In this document: positions 1 to 12,404 of the stretch, in pieces
Layout: each line of letters starts with the position of its first letter
Numbering within the stretch: position 1 is the stretch's first letter
From: Papilionanthe hookeriana x Papilionanthe teres
Taxonomy: Eukaryota; Streptophyta; Magnoliopsida; Asparagales; Orchidaceae
Assembly (NCBI GenBank): GCA_022702705.1
Contig: CM040434.1
Span: 55,912,953-55,976,952 of the forward strand
DNA: 64,000 bases
Direction: 5' to 3'
Translations under genes and position numbers: made by a program
The notes under the pieces: generated by a model
Database searches by the model: none
What the model saw: the letters and a program-made list of their open reading frames with translations, nothing else
Told to the model about the DNA's origin: nothing

Positions 1-3000
1 AAAGCCCTAAGGTAATTTTAAAATTAAAAAAATATATTTTTGGAATTTCCACTAAAATAATTCTAATAAATCAAAGAAAAATCAGAAAATTGTAAAAATT
101 AATTCTATGATTTCCTTGATATCAGAGAGATTTTTGAAAAATATAAAATTCATTTTTCAATCTTTATTTTATTTTAAAATTAATTAATACTCCAAAACTT
201 AAAATAATCATAATAAAAATAATATAATTCAAAAAATCACCAAAATTGGTCCAGGTGGTCCTCTGGTCATTAGGAATGTCCCAAAATTTTCTTAAGGATA
301 GAAACTTTCTCTTGGTCATATTATTTAATTTTCCTTGGAAATCCCTATTTTCTACCAAAAATAATTACATAAATAAATTAAATACAGAAAAATCACATTT
401 TCTCCTCTCATGTCTTTATTGGCATATGAGTGAAGTCACATAAAAATTTTAAGTTCATTTAAGCTCAATTTAGTGAGTTATGAAATTATTAAGCTTGAAG
501 GGCAAAATGGTAATTAAACATTTTAACCCTTAATTAAAACTTTAGGTTTAATAAAATTAAAGAGTAAAATATTTGATCTTAATCTGATTTGGATGATTGA
601 AATTTAGATAATTAAAGGGTAGAAACCCACTAAACAATTTGAAAATAATTAAAATAAACCTTAATTAAATAATTGATTAAATTGGGAAGAATAATAAAAT
701 TGGAATTATTAAAATAGGGATATTATTAGGAAGAGATTTGTTCTTTAATTTAAAAATCCCTAAATTAATCATCTCAATAATATTTAATCCCCAATTAAAA
801 TGATAATTCAAATTTAAGTTTTAAAATGTTAAAGGACTTAATCATTAAAATTAAATTAAAGTTAAATTATCAAACTCTTTTTTTAAATTCTCAATTAAAT
901 TAAAATCAAAAATAAAATTAAATTAAAGATTAAATTAAATTAAATCAAACAAATTAAATTATTTTAAATTAAATTAAATCAAATAAATTAAATTAAATTA
1001 AATTGAACAAATTAAATTAAATTAAATTAAGTTAAATTAAATTAAATCATATTAAATTAAATTAAATTAAATTAAATTAAATTAAATTAAATTAAAAAAA
1101 AAAGTAAAATCAAGTTAAAATTAAAATTAATTTAAATTAAATTAAAATTGAAGCTAAACCAAATCAAATTAAATTAAAGTTAAATTAAATTGAATTAAAA
1201 AGTAACATAACCTAAGACATGAAGAAATTAAATATAAAGCAACTTGAACACTATTCCAAATTTAAACCCGATAACTGAAATTAAACTAAATCACAAACCA
1301 TTTGAACACCAATTTGCCCTCGAAAGCTTTGGTTATCATAACTCCTAAACAGAACGTTAAATGAAATGTTACTTCACCTATAGGACATTCAAAGGTCCTA
1401 GTTCACTGAGCAAGATAACAAAACTTGAATTCCTGGACGATTAATTCATTTGTATGATTAAATTCATTTGGACTTAAAAACAATTCTAGCAATATTGAAA
1501 AGATGTTTAAGATTCTTCTTAAGCACTTCCTCAATATGATAGGATGTTCATAAGAACAACTGAATTTAATTGTTCTTTGATGAAGAAAACCGTCCTCAAA
1601 CCAAAACACAAGAACCTAGACGTCATAGGAAATGACTAGCTATAGGATTAGGAACTTGGTAGAAAACCATAACCCTTCCCTTAGCTTTACCTAGGAACTT
1701 GCTTAAATATTCTAAACTGTGTTTTAAGTGCAGCTTGGGATGACGGGAAGACCCTCCAGGTACGCTTTTATTTTATTGCAATTTACCTTTTTGAAATTTA
1801 TTTAATCGCATCGCACTTACTTTTCTTGCATGATAAACAACTGTTGCATGAAAACCCACACCTTTAGGATAGTCCCTAAAACTGAAACCAAAACTAAATT
1901 AAAAGTCATTGCAAGATAAAATTCACCTCCACAACATCTCAAAATATAAAACAACTCAAAATTTAAACACAAACAGAACACAAAACTGCAGTTACAACTA
2001 AATTAAAACGTCTTGTTGGATGATCGGGAATACCTCGGATGATGTAACCTACGTGTTGCTAACGGGATTTCCCACGGTCTAAATGAAAGTGTGGAACTCA
2101 TTTAGTTGAGTTTAGCAAATTCATCCGGACCGAGTGAATCCGATAAAAATAACGATGCCGGAAGGATGGAACCGTGGGATCTTAACCGGTGTTGTTATAA
2201 TCAACTTTAAGATTTATTTTAATTAAAACATAAAAAACACTTGGAAATTAAGATTTTCTCTAAACCAAAACACTTTTCTCATCTCCTGATTTATGACTTT
2301 TATAACTAAACCTCTGCAACAACAAGGAGCTTGGAGCATGGTGGGTAGCACGACCATCGTCATCAGCAAAACCTGAGTCTACTTTAGCAAAACATTCCTA
2401 GAATTAAATAACCAAGCCATAGGACTTCGAGGTAGTTTGCCTAGTGCAACATAAATCCTCAACCTTTTGTTAGGCATTTGCATTACAAATTAAGCCCTAA
2501 CCGGTTTTAGGATTCCGAGGTAGTCGTCCGATACGACATAAACTCTTACATCTTCAAGGCTATTTGTATGATCATGTCATACGAATATAAGTCCTAATTA
2601 ATTAAAATTGGCAAGATCAAAACATTAAATAAATATTAGGACTTTCCTAAATTCAATCCAAACAATAGGATAGTCGGGAAATCACCGAAGTTCACTTCGG
2701 GTCTGTGACTTCTCCTACTTTTCTTCCTTTCAATTCCCAAAACAAAATGTTCCAAATTTGATCCATTCCCTATTGAAATTCCAAAATTCAATCCCTTGAA
2801 AACTTAAACTTTGAGATTCTTGAGAGAAGAATTATTGATTATTATCGAGAGTTTTCTTAGGTGATCCCCGTCACTTAAGATGTAATTAACTATAGGGGCT
2901 TGCCTTTATAGGGAATTTTAAGAACCTGAGTAATATAAACCCCGTTTAATGCTTTCATATTAAGCGAGGGAATTTGTCGGCTTATAAAATTAGTTCGCGG

Positions 3001-3298
3001 ACCAAACGGATGTCACAAATCTTCTAGTTTATTTAATCGAGCCCCATCACCAAACGAGTGTGTCTATCCTTCGAGATAGATACACGGTTTGTGATGCGGT
3101 GCTCGTTTATATAAACTATTCGAGATGTGAGATCGGTTTGATTTCATATCTTAAAATTTTCAAATTTAAAATTATTTTCAAAATCAAATACTACTTTTCA
3201 AATTATTTATTTAAATTAAATTAAAAATTCGCCGACAATTTCTGTTAGGCGACCCCCTTTTCAAAATAAAATACACCAACATAAAAATAATGCCGACA
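1..3298 (+). repeat. 5' LTR of element 1, 3' part only
   Basis: This stretch matches 21103-24397 almost base for base and 35860-39051 less well. It ends in TGCCGACA, like the other two LTR copies, five bases before the primer site. Given its position after the TATA box seen in the full copy, it should be R/U5 sequence. It contains an (AAATT)n-type stretch at about 900-1100 and no credible coding sequence; short frames here are chance. Confidence 0.9.
900..1100. repeat. (AAATT)n pentanucleotide stretch in LTR
   Basis: Long runs of the pentamer AAATT with scattered interruptions. The same stretch recurs at the matching place in the two other LTR copies, with different lengths, so it is an expanding simple repeat carried by the LTR. 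Confidence 0.85.
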
Positions 3299-3303
3299 AT
3301 TTC

Positions 3304-3321
3304 TGGCGACTCCGCTGGGGA
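3304..3321 (+). other. Primer binding site (tRNA-Arg type)
   Basis: TGGCGACTCCGCTGGGGA lies five bases after the LTR end. Its complement ends in GGAGTCGCCA, the 3' end expected of a plant tRNA-Arg with CCA added. tRNA-Arg priming is typical of Ogre-like elements. Confidence 0.85.
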
Positions 3322-4778
3322 GAATTCCTCTCTCCATTTTAATCAGACAATTCTGCTTTCAAAAATCGGTAGTGTATCCGTGTTCCTAGTGGATCAAACT
3401 ACCCTTCTTTCCGTTGGAATACTATGTTCATTTCTACCTTGAACAAGTATAGCCAACATTCTCTCGGATTTAGGAGCCACTTGTTTAGACACCCCTAAAC
3501 GGAGAGGTTCCGAGATCCTTTTACCTCATTTCGAGGTGGGGTGGACCCCCGATAGGTGTTAGTTTAGGAGTGATCCTTCGAGTCGAGAAGTTTTGCATAA
3601 GACTTTCTTTTCCTTTCCAACTCTGAATCGGATTCATTACCTTCTCTACACCTTTGAACATTTTGTTCTAAATAAACAAACCCTCTAATGAATGACTCTT
3701 TTAACAAACAACTCCTTCTTATAAATACATGAACAAGAGACTCTTTTCGATTCCTTTCTTTTCGTCCTGATGAGAAGAATCATAACTTGGGACTGACAAT
3801 CAGAATCTACCCTGCAGAAATGGAAGCCCCAAAGCTGATTTTCTCCTTCACCAATGGATCTGGATTTCGTCGTTTACAAGGATGAAGCTGCCCGACAATG
3901 GGATCATCCGGTTTGGACAAGGATTCGAGAACACAAATGTCGAAGATCACCGACGTTACCCTTTTCGCACCGACAGACAAAGTATACGAAGCGAGGGACC
4001 TTTGATCGAGTTCGACCTTAAGTCGACTTAAGAGTTTCCTCTCCTGCAAAAGATTCCAGTCGAGAGGAATCTTCGTCGTCCACGGAAGAATCGTTGTTGC
4101 TACCCCCATTGGTCTAGTTGTCTCCGCACCTACCCCGGCTTCGCCAAATTAAAGGGGAAGGAAATCCGGAACTATGGTGAACATGTTACCGTGGAGGGTA
4201 CGGACCTTCCTGTGAGACCTTCTATTTTGAAATCGGGTCCGGCTCGAGAATTCCATCACTAACACGGACCCGAAGAAGGAACGAAGTAGAAGGATCGCTA
4301 GAGAAGCCGAGGTCGCTGAAGTTGCTTTCTGGAGGAAATCCCGTAAGCCGCTCGAATATACACCGTTGCTGAATACATACCACTTTTGGGAGGAAGCAGG
4401 TTCCATCCCCTCTCCGCCTCGGAGGATGAAGAAAATGTTCGTAAGATTGCTGCCGCATTGCCTCAACCCGCATACTACAGCGACAGCAGAAAGAAAAGGG
4501 CTAGGATTACACCATTTGCTCGACTGCAGACTTTGGTAGAGAAGTTAGCAAAGAAGGAAAAGTGCCCTGTATCGGAAATTTTAAGAAGGATAGGGCGGGT
4601 GCCAGTCAAATCCCGTCTTGGGCCGCGAGTAGAACCTGCCATCGTTACGGAAAAGCGAATAAAAGGATGAAGGCTAGTCCGCTGTCGTTGTTTCGGGGTT
4701 ACAAATTAGGGAGGATACCACCTTCCGACATTTGGGCGACGAGACCATGCGGTCCTAGACCTTCTGTCTGCTAGAAGG
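3322..4778 (+). pseudogene. 5' leader and ORF1-like region of element 1
   Basis: This lies between the primer site and gag. The first 500 bases are untranslated leader. From an ATG at 3820 (MEAPKLIFSFTNGSG) short open pieces in shifting frames follow, including KITDVTLFAPTDKVYEARDL near 3940 and a basic piece at 4386-4670 with KKRARITPFARLQTLVEKL. Ogre-like elements are known to carry an extra ORF1 of unknown function in this position, and I infer that this is it. At least five frame changes are needed, some probably from CHG-related sequence errors. Element 2 has no counterpart in the window, since element 1 displaced it. Confidence 0.5.
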
Positions 4779-6700
4779 ATGGTATGGCGTCCCACTTCTT
4801 GGAAAACTAAGATTGAAACAACGGCTCGAGAAAGAAAGTCTCGTCGGGGAGACTTGAATCCGAAGAAAGCGCTACTTGCGATAAAGGGGACTCATGAGAA
4901 GGGAACCCGACGGCTATCACACGACAAGCGCAAGGATGCCCGGAAAGGACCGCTAGAGGATTCTATGGAAAAGTTGAGGACCGATATTCGACGATTAGCG
5001 AAAGGAAGAGAAGAGAAATTTGGAGATGAGATTGATTCGTCGGAATTCATGGATGACGAGTATGCAGAAATTAACATGGTCGAAACGCGAGCTTCGTCAG
5101 CTTCACAAGGTGCTCCTGCAGCCGCAGAAAGAGAGGAGCAGGAAGTAATGAGGAGGCAGCTTCAAGAGAAAGATGATACGATCGCCCAAATGGCAAAGAG
5201 GATGGAAGAGATGGGCTGTAACCCTAGCCACTCTCCGGAGTCGAGTGCGACCCCAAGAGAGACACCCCCAGAGGTCATTCACATTGTAGATGGAGGAAAG
5301 GAGATTACGTCCGTCAATGGGGATGATCAGTTAAAGAAGGATATAACACAAAGCATGATTCCAGAAAAGGATATCAAGAGCTTGGTGGAACAGCAGGTGC
5401 GAGAAGCCTTGGCACAATCAAAGAGCGGGACATCCATTCGGACGGGTAGACCTTACCACGAAGAATTCGACGCTGTCCAATACCCGAAAGGCTTCGTACC
5501 ACCTCTGTTCAAGACCTTTGATGGAACAGGGAACCCCCGACAACATGTTGCACACTTTCGTGTCAGTTGTTGCAATGCCGGCAGAAGTGATGCATTACTC
5601 TTCCGACAATTTGTCAGCAGCCTGTCAGGGATCGCCTTTGATTGGTATGCAGAATTACCGAATGGTTCGGTGAAGACATTCTCATAACTAGAGAACCTCT
5701 TCATCAAGCGATTTGCCGGAGCTCAGCACCACATCACTATAGGTGATTTAGTGGTAGAGAAGCGAGGCCGAACGAAACCTTGGTGGATTACATACTTCGA
5801 TAGAGGAACCTAAGTATGAAGTGTGAACCACGACTACAAGAACAGCATGCAGTCGGCATTTTACTTAAGAGCATTCACGGCCCGATAGCACTTCTCCTCA
5901 AGGGATTTACTATTAAGACTTTCGAGAAGTTGTTAAGCAAGGCCGGAAGCTTGCAAGAGGAGGCGAAGCAATTAAGTTTCGCCAACAAGACAGACAAACT
6001 GAAGCCCGTGAAGACTTTTGAAAAGAAATCTGGGATCATTGCAGCAGTCGACAAAGGCAAGCAGCCGATACAAATATCGTTAGAACGGCCGCAGCAACCT
6101 CGACGAGTTACCAAGCAACCCCGACCCGGCTATCGGTCATCTCGACGGTATGAACAACCGCCTCGTCCGCAACGTACATTAAGGGAGCTTCGAGCGGGGA
6201 GTACCTGTTCGAGAATGAGGCGATGCCAAAAATGTTCCGCAGTCGATGAAGACTTCGGATTTCCAATTGCCGGAGCCTAAGAGACCGAAGAAGTCAACAA
6301 GAAAGGTGATCCCAACTTTTGCCCTTACCACCGGATGCTTGGACACAAGATAGAAGATTGTATTACCTTCGAAAAGTTGGCTCGACGACAATCTTCGGAA
6401 AGGGAATATAACAATCCCGAAGGAGTACATGAAGGAACCCCGGAAAGGAGGTTCCGTCAATGTTGTCTCGGCCGATCTCATTATTCGATAGATCCCTATG
6501 CGATCGATGATGGGTGGACTACCGCTTGGACAAGGTCTTCGAAAAAGATTTTGGATCACATCCGAATCGCTTCGGTGCGAGCCTCGATTCGGAGTTCGAA
6601 ACTCGTCAAGTCGGCACTATCACTTGCGATAGAAGAACCACCTCGACGAGGAGACGATTGAAGAGAAGAAGAAAATCGACGAAGAAGAGAAGACCGAGGC
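4779..6700 (+). pseudogene. gag: gag of element 1 (frameshifted)
   Basis: Open from 4779 to 5687 (302 residues), then in pieces at 5816-6280 and 6335-6661. The first third is charged and coiled-coil-like (repeated E/K/R/Q stretch, about residues 90-150). The retrotransposon gag core follows from about residue 235: FVPPLFKTFDGTGNPRQHV, then LLFRQFVSSLSGIAFDWY. A zinc-knuckle-like motif closes it (C-P-Y-H-x4-GH-x4-C near 6320-6360), followed by an acid-rich spacer to about 7145. It would form the particle coat around the element RNA. The stop at 5685 (TAA where element 2 reads ACA GAA) and later shifts break it in this assembly, and several shifts sit at CAG/CTG sites. Element 2 keeps the same order. 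Confidence 0.85.
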
Positions 6701-7145
6701 TCCTAAGGCTAGACTAGGGGCTGCTTATCCTAGGATAGTTGTTTCGGATTCGGGGGAGAAATCCCTCGAACCTCTGACTCCGTATGATTATCTGCTCACT
6801 CCGGTGGGATCTTATAATGATAAGGGTTATGGCGTTGGCTACGTTTTGACTGTTTCTAACGATTACGTAACTAGCGACAATCCGGACATCGATTTCGATA
6901 CCAATGACAATTCTCAAATCATACACAATCTCGACGATCACAATGATGAAGAAGACATCCATCGAGGAGGCTACGAGAGTTCAACGAGCAATGAATGCGT
7001 TTGCGAGTTTCGAGGAGCTCCGATCACAATAAAGTTAGAGCCTTCGGACTGCGAAGCTAATCCGGAAGAACTTGTCATTTCGGTTCGGAAGGAAACACCG
7101 ACAAACTCGATACTAGATTCGGAGGAAATTACGAAGTCAACTTAA
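6701..7145 (+). pseudogene. Acidic gag-protease spacer of element 1
   Basis: The sequence is open from 6804 to 7145, with a run rich in D, N and E (FDTNDNSQIIHNLDDHNDEE) and then an S/T/E-rich tail. Element 2 has the same stretch at 26313-26855, with LRSGRVLPPR just after it, a motif family common near the gag-protease boundary of Tat and Athila elements. No enzyme domain is recognised. It is probably a flexible linker in the gag-pol product. Confidence 0.6.
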
Positions 7146-8207
7146 GAAGTGGAAGAGTTCTACCTCCGAGAATGGGTCCGAAGGATAAAGGAAAGCGAGT
7201 GGTTGTTCGAAGAACCAACCCGGCGGAAGAAATACCCATTCGAGAAGAAATCGAGACACATGGAAATAAAGTGGACTACAACGTGCTAGCCCATCTTAGG
7301 AAACTACCAGCCAAGCTGAGCATCTACGATGCCCTCATCTTATCGAAGGAGATGAGAGAAGCTCGATCGAGGCCTTACTTGATCCAGAAATTTACTTGGC
7401 TCGAATGGCCGGAGATTCCTTAGATGAGGTTTGCTCGTTAAAGGAACGACGAGGTGTTACCTTCACGGACAATGACCTATTACTTGGGACAGCGAGACCA
7501 CAGCCGACCGTTGTACATTTCGATTACAATTGGGAAGTTTACACTCTCCGGAGTATTGGTGGATCCGGGAGCATCATTCGATATAATGAGTCTTCGAACA
7601 CTAGCATATTTGGAAATTGACGCTCGCGAGCTCGAAGCGAACAAAATGTTATTAAGAGGATTCGACCGAGAAAGGAGAAAGAGCCCTCGGATCAATAACA
7701 CTACTAATGAAGACCGGTGACTTAGCAAAGACAACCGCGAAATTTCACATAATTGATTCGAAACGTCGTTTAACGCTCTACGTGGCCGACCATGGATACA
7801 TGAAAACGGGATGGTACCATCATCTCTACATCGGTGCATCAAATACTACGATGGAGGGGAACGGTGCATCAAAGGTGACTTACAACCATTCTCCGTACAT
7901 TAAATTGGAATTCATGAAGATGCGACTTATTATGCACCTCCGAAGAAAACAATCTTCTCCGGAGATACCATAACGAATGAAGCAAAGGAAGTTCGGGATG
8001 ACGAAGAACCTGAAGTTCTAGTCCAACGAGTCACTCACCACTCCCTTACGGCGAGATGGTGAAGGTTTCTCCACGACTCGCATCCGAGGTCGAGGCGGGG
8101 ACGAGGTCGTGGCGAAGACGTTAGGACGAGTTGGACGGAGGAAACCGACCATCAATGTTGATTGGGAAGATAGTTACGAAGAAGAAAAAGAAATCGAATA
8201 AGAAGCG
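7146..8207 (+). pseudogene. Aspartic protease region of element 1 (frameshifted)
   Basis: Pieces at 7172-7423, 7454-7720 and 7707-7973 together give a retropepsin-like domain. ALILSKEMREARSRPYL leads in, VDPGASFDIMSL holds the catalytic Asp (D-P-G in place of the usual D-T/S-G), and a second part matches the FNALLGRPWIH segment that is cleaner in element 2. It would cut the gag-pol product during particle maturation. An R/G-rich stretch follows near 8090-8130. There are at least three frame changes. Confidence 0.75.
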
Positions 8208-10330
8208 GTGACAATAAGTCGGAAGAAGCTGCAATTCAAGATCTCTCTAGAAGATGAGAAGAACGAAGAATACAAATCGATGTACGAGAAAATTAACCAC
8301 TATGTACACACTATGACCCTAACCCCGATCCATTCTAATAAGATCGAGGGTATGGTGGTCAAAGAGGTACATAGCGGCGGTGCAAAGCCCATCAAATTCT
8401 ACCGTGGTGCTCCTTCCTCCAAAAGCGAAAATAATGTACGATTTGAAGATGTCACTTCATCGGAATTAATGGAATTACCTTTTGAGTGGTACTCTCCCTG
8501 TGTTCGAAATTTAATTCGGCGTGGTTTCTTACCTCGACAATGGATAGAAGGTCAATCACAATATTTTGAAAAATTATGGAATAACTCCGGTCGTCCACCC
8601 GATTCAAAGCATGGTCTCGGATTCGGCACGGTAGGATCGGTTGATGATGCGAATTTTGCTTGGTTGTCACTTGCGAGTCTAATGAAGCTGCATGGAAACT
8701 ACGGAAGAATTTGAAGATTTTCAAATTGGAGACGCTCCACGAGTTCGAAGAAGATATCAAATCTACGATAGATGAGTTAACGAAAGTTAACTTAGGTACT
8801 AGCGAAGAACCTAGACCTACCTTTGTTAGCTCCTTACTCGATAAAGAAGACTCAGAAGAAATAATCGAGTTATTAATGGAATTTAAAGACTTGTTTTGCT
8901 TGGAGCTACGATGAGATGCCGGGATTAGCTCCGGAGGTCGCGATCCATAAGCTAGGAGTGGATCCTATACATCCCGGTCGGACGAGGTCCCGGAAGAATG
9001 CGTCCGGAAATCGAACAACAAGTCATAGCTGAAGTTAAAAAGCTAATAGACGCTAAATTTGTCCGTGAAGAACAATACCCGACTTTGTTAGCCAATGTGG
9101 TGCCGGTCGGAAAGAAGAATGGTCGGATCGGAATTTGTGTGGACTTCGAGAGATTTAAACAAGGCATGTCCAAAGGATGAATTCCCTCTACCGATCCGGA
9201 ACTAATGATCGACATTGCTTCGACACATGAAATATTCTCATTCATGGATGGATCTTCGAGATACAGACCGGATAAAAATGGCTCCGGAAGATGAAAAACT
9301 TACGGCATTCGGAACGCCGATCGGAGCATATTGCTACACGGTGATGCCATTCGGAGTCGAAGAACGCGGGAGCAACATACCGAGAGCGATGACAAGAATT
9401 TTTGATGATCTCATCCACAATCAAGTCGAATGCTACGTGGACGATGTGGTCATCAAAAGCAAAGTAAAGGACAACCACCTGTATGATTTGAGAATTGTTT
9501 TCGAACGATTAAAACAATTTAACCTTAAGATGAATCCCTTAAAATGCGCCTTCGGCGTCACCTCCGGGAAATTCTTAGGATTCGTTATCCGACATCGTGG
9601 AATTGAAATCGACCCGGAAAAGATTAAAGCCATCTTAGAAATGCCGCCTCCCAAAAAATTAAAGCAATTACGATCTTTTCAAGGGAAGTTGGCATATCTT
9701 CGACGCTTTATCTCAAACTTGTCAGGTAGGTGTCAGCCTTTCTCGGTACTAGTTAAAAAGGACACCAAATTTATTTGGGAAGAGAAATGCCAGAAGGCCT
9801 TCGAGGACATTAAACAATATTTAATGACACCTCTTGTCTTAGCGACCCGGTCTCGAGTAGACCGTTGATACTTTATACCACGGCTTTAGACGACTCTCTC
9901 GGAGCCTGTTAGCCAGGGTCGATGATGAGGGTAAAGAAAATGCTCTTTACTACCTAAGCCGTCGTTTACTTCCGACGGAAATAAGGTATCCCGCAATTGA
10001 AAAGCATTGTTTGGCCACGATCTTCGCCGCTCAAAAGCTCGGGCACTACATGCTTTCTCATAAGGTCGACTCGATCTCGAAATTTAATCCATTGCAATAC
10101 TTGATGACTCGTCCAACGCTTCCGACGAGACTTGCTAGATGGTCAATGATATTATTGCAATTCGATATAACTTTTGTGCCTCTTCATGTCGTAAAGGGAC
10201 AAGTCTTAGCAGATTTCCTCGCAGCACACCCTTTGCCAGCAGAATCTCCTCTCAATGACGATTTGCCAGATGAACAAATAATGAGCCTAGAAGACCACGA
10301 TGATCGACGTTGGGAATTATATTTCGACGA
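8208..10330 (+). pseudogene. pol: Reverse transcriptase and Ty3-type RNase H of element 1 (frameshifted)
   Basis: The longest clean pieces are 8208-8714 and 9215-9868. The RT core includes CYVDDVVIKSK at about 9430-9465 (YVDD catalytic pair), the upstream KLIDAKFVREEQYP block at 9040 and the thumb/RNase H link FQGKLAYLRRF at 9675. The Ty3 RNase H follows to about 10250. It copies element RNA to DNA and removes the RNA strand. The domain is cut by shifts at about 8900, 9150, 9200, 9260 and 9350; comparison with element 2 puts most of these at CAG or CTG, for example TTCGAGAGAT against TTCAGAGAC. Confidence 0.9.
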
Positions 10331-10850
10331 AGCATCTTGACACACGAAGACGAAGAATCGCAAGTGATAGTGCCGTAAGGCGGGAATCGGACTAATCTTT
10401 ATAACACCGGAGTGGGGGATGTTAAGATACTCCTACCACTTGACGAGCCGTGTACGAACAACGAAGCGGAATACGAAGCCCTCATAACGGGGCTGGAATT
10501 AACTATTCGAATGGGGATAACGGACATCAACATCTATGGGGATTCGCGAGTTAATCATTCAACGAGATCGCCGGACGATACGAATTTTAAAGCCAAGACT
10601 CGAGCAATACTTCCAGTATGCCATACAGTTGTTGGAACAAATTCCGAATGTGACAATCTACAAAATTCCCAGGAAAGAAAATGCTTTAGCAGATACGTTA
10701 TCTCGCCTCGCAAAAGAATTTGCTCGCTTGCGGAGATGAATCGATGGAAATGTCGGTTCACGGACGTCGGCCTATCACGGCTCGACATAGACACAATACG
10801 CAAATCGAAAAAGAAGAAGAATCGGTTGCAACGGTGACGGAAAACACGGA
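10305..10850 (+). pseudogene. Second, archaeal-type RNase H of element 1 (frameshifted)
   Basis: WELYFDEAS at about 10310 carries the first acidic residue, NNEAEYEALITGLEL at about 10455 the glutamate, and INIYGDSR at about 10530 the next aspartate, followed by VTIYKIPRKENALADTLSRL. This is the extra RNase H (aRH) found after the Ty3 RNase H in the Tat branch. Its exact benefit is not settled; improved RNA removal or primer handling has been proposed. Frame changes lie near 10340 and 10550. Confidence 0.8.
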
Positions 10851-12151
10851 AGATTGGCGACGGCCATTAATAGAACTACCTACGAAACGGGAAAACTACC
10901 GGATGATAGGTCGCTAGCCCATCGGATCAAGAAAAGAACTCGTCACTATGCATTAATAAACAACACGTTATACGGAAGGTCTTTCGATCAAATGTGGCTA
11001 AGATGCCTAAGCGGGTACGAGGCCGTGAAATTGTTAAAGAGGTGCATTCGAGACTGCGTGGCACTCACCGGTCGGGTCCGAAGATGAAAATGAAAATTAA
11101 AAGACTAGAGTACTACGGCCCTCGATGATGACCGATCGCATGAAAATCGCCAAGAGTCGTCATCAATGCCAAGTGCACGGAGTGGTTCTACACCAACCTC
11201 CAAATGTGCTACATCCGATAATTGTGTCGTGGCCATTTGAATGTTGGGGCACGGATATAGTGGGTCCGATAGAACCACCATCTTGAAAAGGACATCGCTT
11301 CATTCTTGCGGCTACGGATTACTTTTCCAGTGGGCGAGGCGGTTCCACTTAGAGAAGTGAAAGCACACCACGTGCTACGGTTTTCGAGAACCAAGTTGTC
11401 TCTTGTTTCGGAGTGCCGCGCGAGATCATCTCGGATAATGGGTCGGCATTCGAAGCACGCAAATCAACAATTTCGTCGGGAGACACGGAATCGGCGGCGG
11501 TATTCAATAATTTACTACCCAAGAGAAAACGGCCTAGCTGAGGCTTTTAATAAAACTCTCGTTCAAATCTTAAAGAAAACCTTGGACGATAATAAGAGAA
11601 ATTGGCACGAGAAGTTATTAGAAGCCTTATGGGCCTACTGGACAACCTTCAGAACTCCTACTCAAGCTACACCTTACGCTCGGTGTATGGGTCCGAGCGA
11701 GTGTTACCCTTAGAGGTCCGGCTTCCTTCACTCGGAATTGCGGTTGCAAACAAAATCACGGCGAGAAGAGAATGCCAAATTACGACTAGAGGAATTGGAA
11801 AGCTCGGAAGGGAAAAGACTTGCGGCGCGACGAGATTTAGAACTATACCGAGCTAAGATGGTTCGAGCCCATGACGGACTGGTCCGCCCAAGAACCTTCA
11901 AAGTTGGTGACTTAGTTCTCGTTCTCAAAAGACCTATCCTTGCACACCGCAAGATAGGAGGAAAATTTGAACCCACTTGGGAAGGGTCGTTTGTAGTTGA
12001 GGCAGTCTACGCAGGAGGCTCCTACCAGCTTGTGAATTGCCAAGGAGAAAGACATATGCTTCCGATCAACGGACGATACTTGAAAAAGTATTACGCTACC
12101 AGATGTTTCGAAGGAATGAATTCTTCATCCCTAGAAGCACGGGTGAAGTAG
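10851..12151 (+). pseudogene. Integrase of element 1 (frameshifted)
   Basis: The zinc-binding N-part (near 11035-11180), the catalytic core and the C-part are all present. Core landmarks are the block ECWGTDIVGP (weakly preserved here at 11240-11265), ISDNGS near 11430, and YYPRENGLAEAFNKTLVQIL near 11510-11570, which supplies the last acidic residue. The C-part at 11738-12151 reads FKVGDLVLVLKRPILAHRK and then WEGSFVVEAVY, a GPY/F-type module. Integrase joins element cDNA to the host chromosome. No chromodomain follows. Frame changes are frequent between 11080 and 11480. Confidence 0.85.
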
Positions 12152-12404
12152 TTACTTATAGTGGGTCCGAACCCAAAAATAATAAAAAATGTGCTAAAAA
12201 ATATATAATAATAAAATCATGATAATAAAGTTTTCCTTGTTTTCTCTTCCATATCAAAATCTCTTTCCTGATCTTATCCCACTTCATTCCTGTTAAATTT
12301 AAAAATATAAGAATAATTAAAAAAACTGTCTTTAATAAACATTTTCTTAATGTTCTTGTTCTTAGTACAGCCCCTGATCCTTTTCCTTATTTTTTCGCAG
12401 GGAA
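12152..12404 (+). other. Spacer between integrase and AlkB-like gene, with splice-acceptor-like site
   Basis: About 250 AT-rich bases without a credible frame. It ends in a pyrimidine-rich tract and AG (CCTTATTTTTTCGCAG, ending at 12400) four bases before the ATG at 12405. Element 2 keeps the same arrangement (CTTGTCTTTTGTGCAG, ending at 32021). This is what a 3' splice site for a spliced mRNA of the downstream gene would look like. Confidence 0.5.
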
